Shown one piece after another: positions 24,413-36,040 of a stretch of DNA of 45,478 bases. The position numbers and the translations under genes are program-made. Every line of letters starts with the position of its first letter. The first letter of the stretch is position 1. The notes under the pieces are model-generated. The model had not been told where the DNA came from. It saw only the letters and a program-made list of their open reading frames with translations, and did no database searches. The stretch is from Nymphaea colorata (taxonomy: Eukaryota > Streptophyta > Magnoliopsida > Nymphaeales > Nymphaeaceae): NCBI RefSeq assembly GCF_008831285.2, contig NW_022204768.1, positions 1 to 45,478 of the forward strand, given 5' to 3'.

Positions 24413-24715
24413 TCAATGTCCTACAGTTTCATAAAAAATAGAAGTAAAATTGTTACATTTTTGATTGAATGTTTGCACCTTTGTGTTTATTTTGGCCATT
24501 GAATTCTCCTATTATACTTTACTTGCCAATATCTTTAGAAGTCTTTATGATTCCCTCCAAAATGTCCACTTACTTGCCAATCCATCATTCTAATTTATAT
24601 CATTTTGGCAATATTGATCCGTTATTTCAATTTTTCTCATACTGTCTTTGACCGTATCAAGCAAATCTGACCCTAATTCTTTCCCTTTTCCCAATTTTAT
24701 GTTATATATTAACAT
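24413..24715 (-). CDS. Small helical hypothetical protein
   Basis: A single unbroken frame of 100 aa, ATG at 24713-24715 and TGA at 24413-24415, with TAG and TAA read as Gln several times. The sequence is amphipathic and helical, for example DLLDTVKDSMRKIEITDQY and WRESQRLLKILASKVQQ. It has no signal peptide or transmembrane segment. It is transcribed away from the next gene, whose start is only 20 bp off. It was hidden under standard-code reading because of the UAR codons. No family was recognised. The unbroken frame and helical heptads support a real gene. Confidence 0.5.
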
Positions 24716-24735
24716 ATAATAACGTTCAACCTATT
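24716..24735. promoter_or_regulatory. 20-bp divergent intergenic region
   Basis: Two start codons on opposite strands (24715 minus, 24736 plus) are separated by 20 bp of AT-rich sequence. If both genes are real, their core promoters or 5' leaders must overlap each other or the coding sequences. Confidence 0.45.
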
Positions 24736-25184
24736 ATGAAGCGGATAGGCGCCATATACGTCCGAGACACCTCCAAAAGCAAAGACAAAGTCACAAAATT
24801 ACCACTAAAAGATATCGATACCAATGCCAGCAAAAATGATAGTAGACAGCAACGCCAGAATAAACGATGGAAGCTCGAACTAGATAACGTGCAAGATAGC
24901 GAATAAAAAAGAACATTCAAAGAGTTTCCCAAGCCCACCTATGAATCAGATAGAAAAGAGATCACTTTTAGCGAAGCTAGGCACGACGATAGATCAAGCA
25001 TCAAAGAAGGAGAACAGGATGTGGTTAAAAAAATAGCCTGCCTCACCAAGATTATGAATGAAATTGGATCGCTGAAGACGTGTGGATTGAAGTCACTCAA
25101 GAGGAGAGATTGATGGAAATTGAGGATCGTCTTTTGGAATATGAGAGAAAATTGCTTCAGAATGAAAAATTAAGTTACCAATGA
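24736..25184 (+). CDS. Hypothetical charged coiled-coil protein
   Basis: ATG at 24736. The first 110 residues are charged and disordered. After one -1 step at 25061-25063 (AAA needing a fourth A) the frame becomes NWIAEDVWIEVTQEERL, then a helix rich in Glu and Leu, ending at TGA 25182-25184. With that base restored the length is exactly 150 codons. The basic N-terminus and acidic helical end suggest a structural or adaptor protein. No family was recognised. Confidence 0.5.
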
Positions 25185-25318
25185 TATCTGTTAAATATTT
25201 TTGTAAAGGATAGAGAAAGCAGTAGAAAAGATAAGAAAATAGATGACTTTTATCATTCGATAGTTTATCATTGATAATAATGCGCTCAACTGTAGTAATA
25301 TAATCTTGATTAATAATA

Positions 25319-26448
25319 ATGCTCAGCTTCACAAAAGCCATTTTCAAGTATATACCACGGCATCGATATCAATTCTGCAAGGAAAATAACTCAAGCCAAC
25401 AAAAGTCGTTTATGAGCTTGAAGAATTTGAAGGAAAACATAGAAAGATAGCACTCATATGTTCGAAAGAATAATGAAGAGATAGGCCAGCAGCTAATCTT
25501 CAATATACAAAACAATAAATGGGGATTCGTTAAAAAAATGCTGCTAATTATCAACTTGAACGAGCTTTAGTCATGGTTTTTAATGAGGAAAATCGCAAAA
25601 GAAGTCAACAATACATGTAATGGACTCAAAATATCATCAATGAGTAAAGAATAAATCAGTGATTTGCTTTCAGCCTTAGTTTTGCTGGATTCTAACCTAA
25701 AAAACTAAAAAGCGGAAGCTTCAAAGGAAAACCCAGCTAATTTGAAGATTCTACGCCTTTCGTCAATTAGCTATAAAACCACATCAAAGAAGTCTCTATT
25801 CAAAGCGAATAAACTTATTACTTTTAATTGCTGAGAAAGCTCTTGCATACGAATCCCTTTTTATTCTAATAGAGACGTGAATAACTATAAAAGAAAGTTA
25901 TCAATAGGCTTGAAAAACTGATGGAAAATAAATCTCTGCTGAATGATCTTTTGGTCAGAGGATGTATCTCGAACTTTTGGACAAAGGATTTCAAAACAGA
26001 GTTATTGAAGAAAAGCATTCCTGAAAACTATTTAAAGGCATTGCGTTTTGAAGATCTTCTCATACCAAACAAGATAGAAAAAGCTCCATAAGAATACAAC
26101 ATCAAAACATAGAGCGAAATAATGAACATTTTAGAAGGTTTTGGATATGCAGTCTAAGACAATGTTCTTGTGAATGGATATGAAGTAGACTTCATGATCA
26201 ATAATAAGCTAATAGTCGAGTATAATGGCCATCACCATTACATAATAAACTCGAAAAGATTAATACCAACCGCAAAGGATAGGTGGAAATCAAGCGTGCT
26301 TCGAAGAAGAGGATTTGTAGTATCTTCAATCCCGTTTAATTAATGGAAGATTTTAGCGTCTTTCTAATAAAAACGGAAGTTTTTAGTGACGAAAATCGAA
26401 AATGATTGGCTAAAAGCTTACAAAAATTCCCAATAAAAATCTAAATGA
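25319..26448 (+). CDS. RAP-domain protein, probably mitochondrial
   Basis: The N-terminus (MLSFTKAIFKYIPRHRYQF) is basic and amphipathic like a mitochondrial presequence. Helical repeats fill the middle. The C-terminal 75 residues match a RAP domain, a restriction-endonuclease-like fold: NGYEVDFMINNKLIVEYNG, HHHYI, RRRGFVVSSIPFNQW. RAP proteins bind organellar RNA, for example in rRNA or mRNA maturation in apicomplexan and plant organelles, which fits an organelle role here. One -1 step at 25779-25780 is needed; restoring it gives 1131 nt, 377 codons. There are no introns. The gene is tandem with the preceding small gene (134 bp). Confidence 0.78.
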
Positions 26449-26517
26449 TATTAATTACCTTATTTATCTGTCGCTAAATATGATTGTAATATTGTTAAGA
26501 TTATTCATTTGAATTAT

Positions 26518-28828
26518 ATGTTTAAAAGCACAAGAAAAAGGTAGACAAACCGTCTTACTTTCGAAGAGTAACTCAACCAGCAGCTTCATCATCTAAAGTA
26601 GTAAATCCCTCAATTGGCTTCACACATCCAAAAAAATAAATAAATCGTGACCATCATCGATGAGGTTGTCAATTAGCTCAAAACTCCCAGCGAAAGAACC
26701 CCGAAGAAATAGAATCATCATAAAAAGAATGAAAATTACAATTAAATACAGTAAATGGATTCGCTACAACTTGATTAAAATTCATCTATTTCAGTCCATT
26801 CAAAAGAAGGACTTGACGATATTACCTAACATGCACCCAACTTCAAAAAGATACAGAAAAATCACATCTCTAACCTCGTAAGCCATCCATAGATCATAAA
26901 AATCCTTGTCTAAAGTTTCAGCCAATATACTTAAGCCTAAAATATCAATTTTTTCTAGTTCATTAAAAAAATCTACTCATATTATTTCGGCATATCACTA
27001 AAGGAATAATAAATATTTTCGCTTAAAAGCAGGCTTAAGAGTGAGTTGACTACAACAGATCCTGAATATTTGTCATTAAATGCTTTATAAATCGTAGCAA
27101 AGAAGCAAAGTCTGCAAAGATATTTGCAAACTGCTTATATATCGATGAAAATCGACCACAAGATAAATGAATTTAAAAGAAGAATAAAAAGATTACTCAA
27201 TAATTGACTCACAGGTAGGAAATGATCAAAGAAAGATAATTAAGGTTAACATTAGATGAGGAAGAATATGATAAAAAATGAATGCCCTTCTCACCAAATA
27301 GAAGAATCTCAACAGTAAACATAAATAAATCACCTTAAGATAAAAATAGCTAAAGAAAAGTATCGAAGACAAGACTATGAAATTGTATGAAACATATATG
27401 ACTCAATTTTCTTAGAAGGTCAAATAAACCGAAAAAAGATTGAATAACCTATAGAAAAATATCAAATATAAAATAAATACTGGAAAGAAGATCATAGACA
27501 TTGAAGGCATTGATAGCAGAAAAAAATGACATGAAAAATAAGAAAATAATGGGTGAAAATGAAGCAAAAATCAAATTAAGAAAACTGTAAAAGGAAATGG
27601 ATTAGATATAAAAACGACATCAAAGCGAAATAGAAGTGTTTAAAGATAAGAAAAAGAGTTGCTTAGGTGCATATCAAGCCTTTAGGACAAGCTAAATAAA
27701 AGTGAAAAAAAGAACAATCTCATAAAGAAAGAATCATACACTTTAGGAATAGTTGACAATATCAAGTTAAAAATTTGAAAAAATGGTACAAAAATGTAGT
27801 GATTTGGAGCACAAGCTGCAGAACAATGCCAAAATATAGTCAAAGACTTAATAACATTAGATAAAGATATCGAAATAAAGAACAAGCCGTTCATCTAAAA
27901 ACCAAAAAAAGGCCAAATCATCATCATAATCTTTTCATTTGCTTCCAATCTACGAGCTGCTTTTGCAAAGCATAAACAGTAATTCAATGGTTTCGCATTC
28001 ATAATACCAGTAACTTATTCAACTTTTGATGAAAAGTACAGTAAAATAGCTTCCGCAGCTGATTTGCCTATTAACTGCCTCCGAAGATGATGAAGATAGA
28101 AGCAAAGAGCCTCACTATTTGGTCTTAAATGTAGCTAAAATCATCATGTCAGAGTATTTCTTGCTGAATAGTCATCAATAAGGAAAAAATATACGCACCT
28201 CCAAACTAAAATCAAATGATATTCAATAGCTTCTGAAATATCCTTATCTTCCGTAAGTCAGATTCTCAATCCTTTTGCTTTTCATTGAGATCTATGACTG
28301 GAGTTAGGTATCTTCAGCTACTTTCTTCTCCAAAACTTTCCAAATAGTTGTGGAATAAATCGAAGAGAACAACATTCTCAAATCAAATAACTGAAAAATC
28401 ATCAATTGGCTCTCCTGTCATCCCCATAATGCCTATTTTTCCTTGTGAGTAACTTTTATTCATAAGTGATAATCAATCTGAATCTTTGTAAAAAGTCCGA
28501 AAAGTTAGTTAATAATCAGATATCCATACAGATCTACTTCTCACACTTATAAAAAGCTAATAAAATAGTGTCTTTGAGAAGCTATCGGAAATCAAAATTG
28601 AAAATCTGCTTGTCTAGGCATTGATATATCAATTTAAGGGATATTGAAGCTTATAGTAATCACAGTGAGAAAAATAAACCAAAAACTCGTTAAAACTATC
28701 CTTTTGAGTCTATTGAGCTGATTGAATAGTTTGCTGAGAAATTTCAATCTTAATCCAAAGGTATTACTACAAGCATTCCAATTAGCAAAGACAATCCCTC
28801 AAATGAAGAAAATAAAGAGTATAATTGA
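26518..28828 (+). CDS. Long coiled-coil protein, unidentified
   Basis: From ATG 26518 a Gln-, Lys- and Asn-rich frame encodes a basic N-terminus (MFKSTRKRQTNRLTFEEQ). Long heptad-type helices follow at roughly 27040-27900 (QKQLKKSIEDKTMKLYE and similar). A less charged helical C-terminal region runs from 27930 to 28650 (LKYPYLPQVRFSILLLFIEI), and the end is acidic at 28828. At least three steps are needed: at 27202 (one base), 27276 (one A) and 27518 (two A in a run of seven). The domain order, coiled coil then helical domain, resembles autophagy or tethering proteins, but no motif is diagnostic. About 770 aa. Confidence 0.6.
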
Positions 28829-29219
28829 CAAGCTTCACGAATTAAATCTCTCAAACGGCAACCGTCATTCTTAATCCACGCAAATCTGAGAAGCATATTG
28901 ACAATGATAAAAGATCTTTAATGATTTTCTCACATTTTCCATGATAAATATTTTGAAATGGGATGGTGGTGCATATCTAATTTATAATTATTTTGATTGT
29001 TGTCATTAAAAATTGAATCTACTCCATTAGATTCGGTCCCACCAGCAATCAGAAAACAATGAAGAAATGGGCAAGGAATAGTTTCTCGATAAATTACACC
29101 CTAATCATTTCACCAACACTCATCTTTCAATATCAACTTTACCATCATGTTTCATAGCATGATGATCATTGCTCTGTGATGATAAGAATACATAAGATAA
29201 TGATAATTAGAATAATCCA
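28829..29219. other. Convergent intergenic region
   Basis: 391 bp between two converging genes. The strand facing the leucine-rich-repeat gene has short open stretches that might extend its 3' end if more bases are missing. Otherwise I see nothing that looks coding, and no RNA gene. Confidence 0.4.
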
Positions 29220-29969
29220 TCATAGGTCTGCCTTTATTTTGGGAAATTTCGATGACAATCCTTTGTTTATTTTTTTCACTCTTTCTTGGTAAATGTTATT
29301 CTCGCCTTAAGATAGCCACTTAATTACCCATACGAAGAGATAGAAGCGTAAATTTAGCGAGCATGAGATAGGGTGCCTCATGAATCCCAATACCATTTTT
29401 ATCTACATATTTTTGTTTATACAAAGATGGAGATGCTCAAGCTTATTCCAATTCCCTTTTACAAGATGAAACATAGATTGAATTCCCAGCCGATTTTCCT
29501 CTATATGATCAAACCATTTACATATATTGATTTTTTTCAGTGCTGGAGTCCTAAGTTTGGATATATGCAAGGCACCATGATTCTAGATTTGGTTTTCATT
29601 CAAATTCAAGTACTAAAGCTGGGCAAATGCCGCTCTTGAAAGATATTTGCATCCCTTAGCGCCAATTCGGTTTTGCCCTTTATAAAAATATTGTCACATA
29701 GGCTCAAATTTTTCAAATTGCTCCAATCTCCTTTTTGAAAATGCGTCACTCCAAGACTTGTTATATTGTTCCAACCTTTATCCACCCATCCATACCGATA
29801 AGGACCAAAGTTACGTCTTTTGTATTTTGAGAGCATATGTATTTAACCCTATCATCATTGATGTTCTTTATCGGTGGAGACTTACGGATTTGTTAAGGTA
29901 GAGTTCTTTATTAGTGATCTGCAGTTCGATATTGGAGAGAAGCAAGGCTTCTTCATATCTTTTCGTCAT
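29220..29969 (-). CDS. Leucine-rich-repeat protein (ribonuclease-inhibitor-like)
   Basis: Start ATG at 29967-29969. A 20-nt intron at 29866-29885 and two -1 repairs (near 29781 and 29613) leave 732 nt, 244 codons. After a helical N-terminus (MTKRYEEALLLSNIELQ) come repeats of the type NITSLGVTHFQKGDWSNLK, NLSLCDN, and TLNLNENQIQNHGALHISKL, with a conserved G-[DN]-W between repeats. This is a ribonuclease-inhibitor-like LRR of the sort expanded in ciliates, expected to mediate protein-protein contacts in the cytosol. The 3' end is uncertain. A second member of the same family lies at 36041-36609. Confidence 0.65.
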
Positions 29970-30010
29970 AGATTTTAAGTATTAGCATTATAAATACATC
30001 AATAAATCCA

Positions 30011-31645
30011 TCACGAGTGACTTTACAAATGGAGGAAACTGTAGAAAAGCTACTTGCTTCTCATCATGCTGAAACTGTTATCGAAGACCAACCTATATAC
30101 TCCATTTTTAAGATATAAATGGCCCCGGTTTGGATGACCCACCGTGCTTTGCACTTTCTAGAACTTTGCCACCTCTCTGCAGTCCACTCCTTTCTCGTAT
30201 TCGTCCAAAGTGAGCTCTCTCAAGTGCTAGGTTTTGAAAATTGCGAATTTTATGTCGTAACTGGAAAGATAGAATTACCAGCTTATCAAAGAGCTTGGCT
30301 TTTAGATCAGAAATGTATATACCCAGAACTAACGAGCAGCTATGCTCTGATAGCTTTTTATGTATAGGCTTCCCAGCTCAAGAGGCTCGTATATCTTTTC
30401 AACTTAGTCGGCAAAAGCAAAAGCTTTTGATGAGTAAAATTTGGAATTTCTTAAAAATCTCAGCTCATCACAATTCTCCAATAAAGTAACGAGTTATATA
30501 TCGTTCTTATCTTGAATTGCCTTGTATGTAAACATGGCAGCTTCTTTCAGTTCCTCTTACCTTCCTTATGAAAAAAGAGCAATATTTCGAATAACCAAAA
30601 AGAGAGGATTTCTAACGATATTCGTGATGTTATCTTCGTCTTGTTCCCGATATTATCTTATGTTTTATAGGTGCTATGATGAATGAACAGAACTGTAATC
30701 CCAAAGACAGTACAATCTTCTGATGATCCGCAACAGTAAGATTTGAATATTCATTGAAGAAGGGCAGAGAATGGCTTCATTCAATATCTTCTTAACAGCT
30801 TTCACAATCATCTTTCTATATCTGAACAAAAGCTCTCTTTGGAACTTGTTACTGTATATCCTTGTCTCCACTAGAGTGTTCTTGGAGATTTAGATTTATA
30901 TCTGGTACTGGACTATGAAGTAATGGTAAATGAAGTTGAGAATCCTTGTGATTTCGCCTTCACGCTATGTGTGGTTGGTAAGCGGTATCGAAAGAACGCT
31001 TTTCTCCAAATGAGGCAAGATCTCCACGGCCATGAACTTAGTAAGATACGTTTACCTTGAGCAGAGTGGAAGCGTTACTAAATTTACCCTAAAGGAAGGG
31101 CTTTGGGTTTTTCAAGAATTCCGATAGCCTTGCTTGCGGATTGGTGAGAAAGATGCTATTATTGTAATACTTTCTATACTCATCCTCCATGATCTACACA
31201 TCACCTAACACTATAAGCTCCTATTTTTTATCGACCGTAGCCTTCATTTCCCCTAATACCTTTTTCAGTAACTCTAAGATTTGGGCCAATTTGATGGAAT
31301 AGATGGTATATTTAACCGCTTTCTCACTTGTTGGAGTTACTTGATCATGGCGACCAGTTACGGCACGCTCAGTGCATCAACGAAAAAATCAATTTTGCTT
31401 TATTTTTTTTATTAATGAGGATGGTTGCCAAGAGCAGGATAAATCGACTCGCCGACAAGTTCCCGTATGGAAAGATGTTGTTTTCCCGCCAGGAATATTT
31501 GAAGAGAATGCTGGTCACGTCAATCAATCTTCTGTAGTCCTGAGACGAGCATATCTGCTTGAGGATTGCAGATCGATGCGGAGAGAGAATCAGAGGGACT
31601 GAAAAGCTTCTCGAGAAGCTATGAATATTATTAACTTTTAATCAT
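30011..31645 (-). CDS. Helical protein with C-terminal GOLD domain
   Basis: The C-terminal 130 residues show the GOLD pattern: LISWQFYLSSYDIKFAIF at its start and YLKNGVYRLVFDNSFSMMR then SKQLFY at its end. GOLD domains occur in Golgi and trafficking proteins (p24/TMED, ACBD3, FYCO1, Sec14-like). The upstream 400 residues are helical (ILPHLEKSVLSIPL, RNPLFLVIRNIALFSQG) and unidentified, so the architecture is not one I know. A 19-nt intron lies at 31037-31055. About four missing bases (two near 31415 and 31325, two near 31520) make the length 540 codons. The first Met used is at 31645. Confidence 0.62.
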
Positions 31646-31780
31646 TGATTATAACTTCAAAAAGGATCAAATCATTGAACTGCAAAATCTCCAAAAATAA
31701 AAAACGAAAAGACGGGCATATTTTGATCGTAAGTATTTAAATCGCTTTTGGTACAAGCTATATATATCTTTTGAATAATC

Positions 31781-32943
31781 ATGGGAAATACAGCCTGCTG
31801 CGATGAAGCAAGAGAAAACTAAGGCCCTTTTCATGAACTATAAAACCAAGTCCACAAACAGGCCCATTCCTCCCATGTAATGCCCCAACGATAAAGATAA
31901 AAGAAATGGAGAGGCCGAGCATGACCATGAGCATCCTCATGGACATGCCGACATCGAAAAAGGATCGGCTTTGAGAGTGGAGTAAAACAAATATGAAATG
32001 GAAGAAATTTTATAAGAAGTTTAAGTCAAAGACCCCGTGAGCTAAATCAAACGACCCTAAGATGCAGTGGTAAAATAAGAACAACCACACATCGAAATCC
32101 CAAAACTCTCAGAAAAAATAACCGATACCCTCGAAAAACACAGTATCCTTCACCCCTATCCCAGACTTCTTCAGCAATTAACTTCAATCCCTGCCACCCC
32201 ACACCCGAAAGTACAGGGAAGATGTCTATGTGGGAGCCTTGGATACAGTAAAAATCAAATTAGATAGGAAACTGACCGACCGAACGGTTTCGGCAAGATG
32301 TACAAGGACGACGGTAGTCTCTACGTCGGCCACTTCGAAAACGGAAAGGCCCAAGGCACAGGAGTTTTCATCTTCCCCAACGGATCATACTACAGCGGAT
32401 AATTCAGAGACAACAAGGCCGATACCAACCACGGCGTCTTTCAATCCGAACTCGTGAAATACACCGGCGGATTCCGAAACAATTCCTATCACGGCATCGG
32501 CAAAGAAGTAGGCGTGAGCTATGAGTTCGATGGAGAGTATAACAAAGGAGCAAGAGTCAAAGGAGTTTTCAAGTGGCAAGCTGCAGATGGAGCCTACGAG
32601 TATGAAGGCAGCTTCAATTCCTAGAATAAATTCCATGCTACTGGTATGATAATAATAATTATGTAGGAATCTTGAGAGAGCCTCACGGCACCTATGAAGG
32701 GTAATTGTCGATGGCGAAAAGCACGGCCATGGATATTTCCGTTCCATCAGCGGGCACAAATACAAAGGAGATTACTCCACGACGCAAAGACCGGCAAAGG
32801 CGCCATTTTCAACAACGTTAACGAGCTGATCTATGAAGGAGAGGTGCAAAACGGTCTTCCCCACGGTAAGGGAAGGGATGAGAGACGGAAAGATGGTGGA
32901 GAGCGTATGGGACCAAGGAATAGAAGTAGATTTGATATCCTGA
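31781..32943 (+). CDS. MORN-repeat protein, probably N-myristoylated
   Basis: The start MGNTACCDE is a good N-myristoylation and palmitoylation signal (Gly2, CC at 6-7), suggesting membrane attachment. A His-rich stretch (HDHEHPHGHADIE) and a charged helix follow. From about residue 175 there are MORN repeats: GSLYVGHFENGKAQGTG, GSYYSGQF, YTGGFRNNSYHGIGK, YEGEVQNGLPHGKG. MORN proteins bind lipids or act as scaffolds at the cortex, basal bodies or flagella. Several single-base steps occur (near 31815, 32640, 32703, 32780 and 32875). It ends 32 bp from the convergent SPRY-like gene. Confidence 0.78.
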
Positions 32944-32975
32944 GAACGGTTAATAATTAAATAGATATCACCTGG

Positions 32976-34063
32976 TCACGATTGATGGTAAAGATGCAAA
33001 TTGTCATCCTTGTTGAACATCATAATGACCAAAAACAACTCTCTGCTTATCATTTGGTTCGGGATTTGCACTCTACTCAGTTATGTGTCGTTGATTGACC
33101 AAGAAACTGTCCCTTTCTTTTGGTCTACCACCATATCGATTGTTTGATTTCCCTTTAACTCTTTTCCACTTTTAGATAAATCTCCATTGAGCCAAAGATA
33201 GCCATTTGACGAGTAAGCTATCAGCTATTTGTGACGAAAAGCGTTCTAGACTCCAAAGACATACATGGTCCCGATGCCAATCAAGAAAATATCCCTGATT
33301 TTTATCCTTTTTACACTGTATTTCGAAACTTTCGAGAAAGGTATGCAATCCCTATGGATGAAGCTATGAGAAGGACTCAAGAACCCGCTTCCAGTCAATT
33401 TGGTTATGTTCAAAAAGCCATCCTTCCTGCAAGTGGAGAATTATTTTCCGTGGGGATTTTGATGATGATTCTATGTGTTTTATGTGGCTTTTTTATCATT
33501 GGCATACCATACACATTCTATCATTTCCTCATCGTCATCGTTGTCGAAAGTTTCCTCGATATCGTTGGTGCTCCGCTGGTCGATAATGTATTTTCCACTG
33601 GTCTATTTAACTGACTATTCGGAATGAGAAATTTGAGGAACATCCAACTTCTAGAATTATCGTGAGCTGTTTCGCTAGTGGTGAGCAGGGGGATGATTCT
33701 CTTGATGAAGGTGATTGAAAGTTGAGTCACTCTTGGCTTGATTAAATTTTTCCTTGAGTTTGCTTATCTCAGAATGGTAAGTAATGATTGCCGTCTAAAG
33801 TTCAATTATTTTTTTCTTGAGGATATGATTCTAACACGAAATTTCTTCATTTTTTCTTTGCATTAATTCATTTCCTTCGCATTTTCATGTCTATTGCTGG
33901 TCAATAGATCCAGCTGTTTATGTTGAATCTCCATGATGGCGCGAAGATGCTGGACCTATGCGGTTATCTCCTTTCTGAAGTGATTGAATTCCGCATAGGT
34001 TATAAGGCTTTGCTATTCGGTGGGTTTGGCTGTGTGCATAAGTTAGCAATTATCATATATCAT
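32976..34063 (-). CDS. Coiled-coil protein with SPRY/B30.2-like C-terminal domain
   Basis: The frame from ATG 34063 gives a coiled coil (HFRKEITAQVQHLRAIMEIQ). One A restored in the run at 33850-33855 joins it to KNEEISCQNHILKKKIIEL. A disordered acidic linker follows (FDNDDDEEM). The last 160 residues have the lectin-like SPRY pattern: AYSSNGYLWLNGDL, QTIDMVVDQKKGTVSWSIND, and a hydrophobic closing strand. With one base restored the length is exactly 363 codons. Coiled coil plus SPRY is a layout seen in TRIM-like and ciliate-expanded proteins; no RING or B-box is visible here. An apparently long open frame on the opposite strand is its antisense shadow. Confidence 0.62.
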
Positions 34064-34466
34064 GAATGGATAGAAAAATAATCTTATAGCTTAGACAGTT
34101 TTGGTGGGATAAATTGCAATAAATATTTTTTTGAATCATGTTGTTGAGAATATTTTTTCTCTTTGTTATCATTCCCCAAAAACGTTTAAATTAACTTCAA
34201 GGACAATAAAAAGAATAAATAGATTTTAATATCCTTATGGGACCAGAAGCATGTTTCTAACAAAATATTCTGATTTTTTTTCAAAAATCCAACAATTTAG
34301 TTTCTTTCGAAAGTAGTAAAGTTGAAATGATCATAAAATAACACATTTTACGTCCCTATTCACAATTCCGAGCCAACAAAACTCGTTCATTTCTGTTTTA
34401 AAAGCTAACTCAGGGATACTCGTCTTTTTTCCAACGATTTTGATTTGCATTCTATATTAATTTTTA
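34064..34466. other. Divergent intergenic region
   Basis: 403 bp of AT-rich sequence between divergent starts at 34063 (minus) and 34467 (plus), the longest gap on the chromosome. It contains T- and A-runs, but no coding frame, tRNA or repeat that I can see. Confidence 0.45.
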
Positions 34467-35828
34467 ATGATTCAAGAATAGGCATCAACTGAAGCTCATC
34501 AGGGCCGAATAAAAAAGGATTCACCGTTCCTACAAGGGTTATTCTTTTATATATACTTTATGCAGGGAATCATATTCTCGATTAGCTCAACAATGCCATA
34601 CATCTATCCAAAACTCCCATCCTATACCCAAATGTCGCTATTCTTCGCAAGTCTATTCCCTTGGTCTCTGAAGTTCTTCATCTGTAAAAATGATTTAACT
34701 TAGCTCCTTTCCTCTAAAATACACAAGCATGAGCTACGGCAAGCGAAAAACCTGGCTAATCATAAGCAAATTCGTAGCAGGGTTCTTATTGTATACTGCT
34801 TCCAAATTCACCGATTATACCGAAATCGATATCTTTGCTTGGATCCTCATCTCAATCAATTTCGTCATGGTCTTTCACAACATAGCCTCAGAGAGCTTGG
34901 CCATCAAACACTTTAAAAATAAATAAAGGATAGGCATTTTGCAGATACTTGGAGACTATGGAGGTGCAGCCATCGGAGGACTCACGATGATGAAATTAAC
35001 GAATCATGAATTCGCTTCACATTTTCACTTGAGTTCACCCATAACAACACCCTCTATTATAATTATAGTCTATGCAATCCTGCTAGTCAGTTCTGTCCCT
35101 CCAGTTCATTTTTGGTTCACAGAGCGTAGGCTGAAGAGCTAGGATATCAGCCAGGCCAAGGATATCTGCCAAATAATCAGCTACAATAGAATATTCTTCG
35201 ATTTTGATTCAAAGTATTTTAGAATGACAGTTTTTCTACTCATTTACATGCAGGGAATCAACTTCTACCTTGCAGGGTATTAATACAAATTGATCGATAA
35301 AGGATTTTCAAGAGATACGTATAACACTATTTAAAATTTCTCTATGCTGTTGATGATAGGCGTGACTATCTTCATGTAACGGACCGAATGCTTTCAAGGA
35401 AGGGCAAGGCCACTATCGATAATGTATGCAATCAGTGCATTAAATATGCTAATTATGCTCACAATTTTTCCAACAGAGCCTTGGGCGGTTTCCATATCTG
35501 TCTTTATGACTGAGCTTGTTTATGGCTGGAGGAAATATGTTGTTTATGAAATCGTGAATAACCTTCCTTTGCATGGAGTTGCTGGCATGTTCCTTACCAC
35601 CTTGACAAGCTTGAATTAGTTTGCAGAGGTGAAGACCTACATGCGGAAATCATTAACATTCTTGGCTTCTAATCTTGCATCACTTTTGGTATGGTCTATT
35701 GCTGTGTCCTCATCTTGTTCCTACCTAAGCTTTTTGCGTGGATTTAGGAAGGAAAAACGGATATTGATCCTGAAATCTTAGAAAAATAAGAAAAGTATAT
35801 TGAAGACGACTTATAAGACGCATTATGA
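34467..35828 (+). CDS. SLC33A1-type acetyl-CoA transporter (AT-1)
   Basis: A polytopic membrane protein of about 447 aa. YFMQGIIFSISSTMPYIYP, FASLFPWSLKFF and MSYGKRKTWLIISKF match the SLC33A1 pattern (L-Q-G-x-x-G, F-x-W-P-x-S-L-K, x-G-R-R-K-S-W-L). Later helices include FHNIASESLAIKHF, LGDYGGAAIGG and VFMTELVYGWRKYVVYE, followed by a cytosolic acidic tail (PEILEKQEKYIEDDLQDAL). The family imports acetyl-CoA into the ER or Golgi lumen. A 20-nt GT-AG intron follows residue F70 or so (near 34687). Bases appear missing in the A-run near 34716 and at 35688-35689. After these corrections the length is exactly 448 codons. Confidence 0.82.
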
Positions 35829-36040
35829 TCATTTTATTGTCAATAATCTTCATCATCATTGCCTTTGGATGTACCCTAAAGTTTTATAATTCGGAAACTT
35901 TGCATTGAGAAATTGTGTACGTGGTGTTTAAATTTGATCCTATATCGTCTTGATGATTACTTAATGATATTATTTACAGATTCGCCTCGAAAAGAACCAA
36001 AATGCTCATTTATTGCATTTTAATTAAATTTTAGTCTGTT

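Noticed and set aside
24469-24651. 60-codon plus-strand hydrophobic open frame
   Set aside because: It is antisense to an unbroken 100-aa helical frame on the minus strand.
30022-30430. Plus-strand open frame beginning MEETVEKLLAS
   Set aside because: It is antisense to the GOLD domain of the minus-strand gene; the GOLD motifs decide the strand.
33231-33614. Long plus-strand open frame with hydrophobic segments, like a membrane protein
   Set aside because: It is antisense to the coiled-coil/SPRY-like gene, which has better composition, Gln-coding UARs and a recognisable C-terminal domain.
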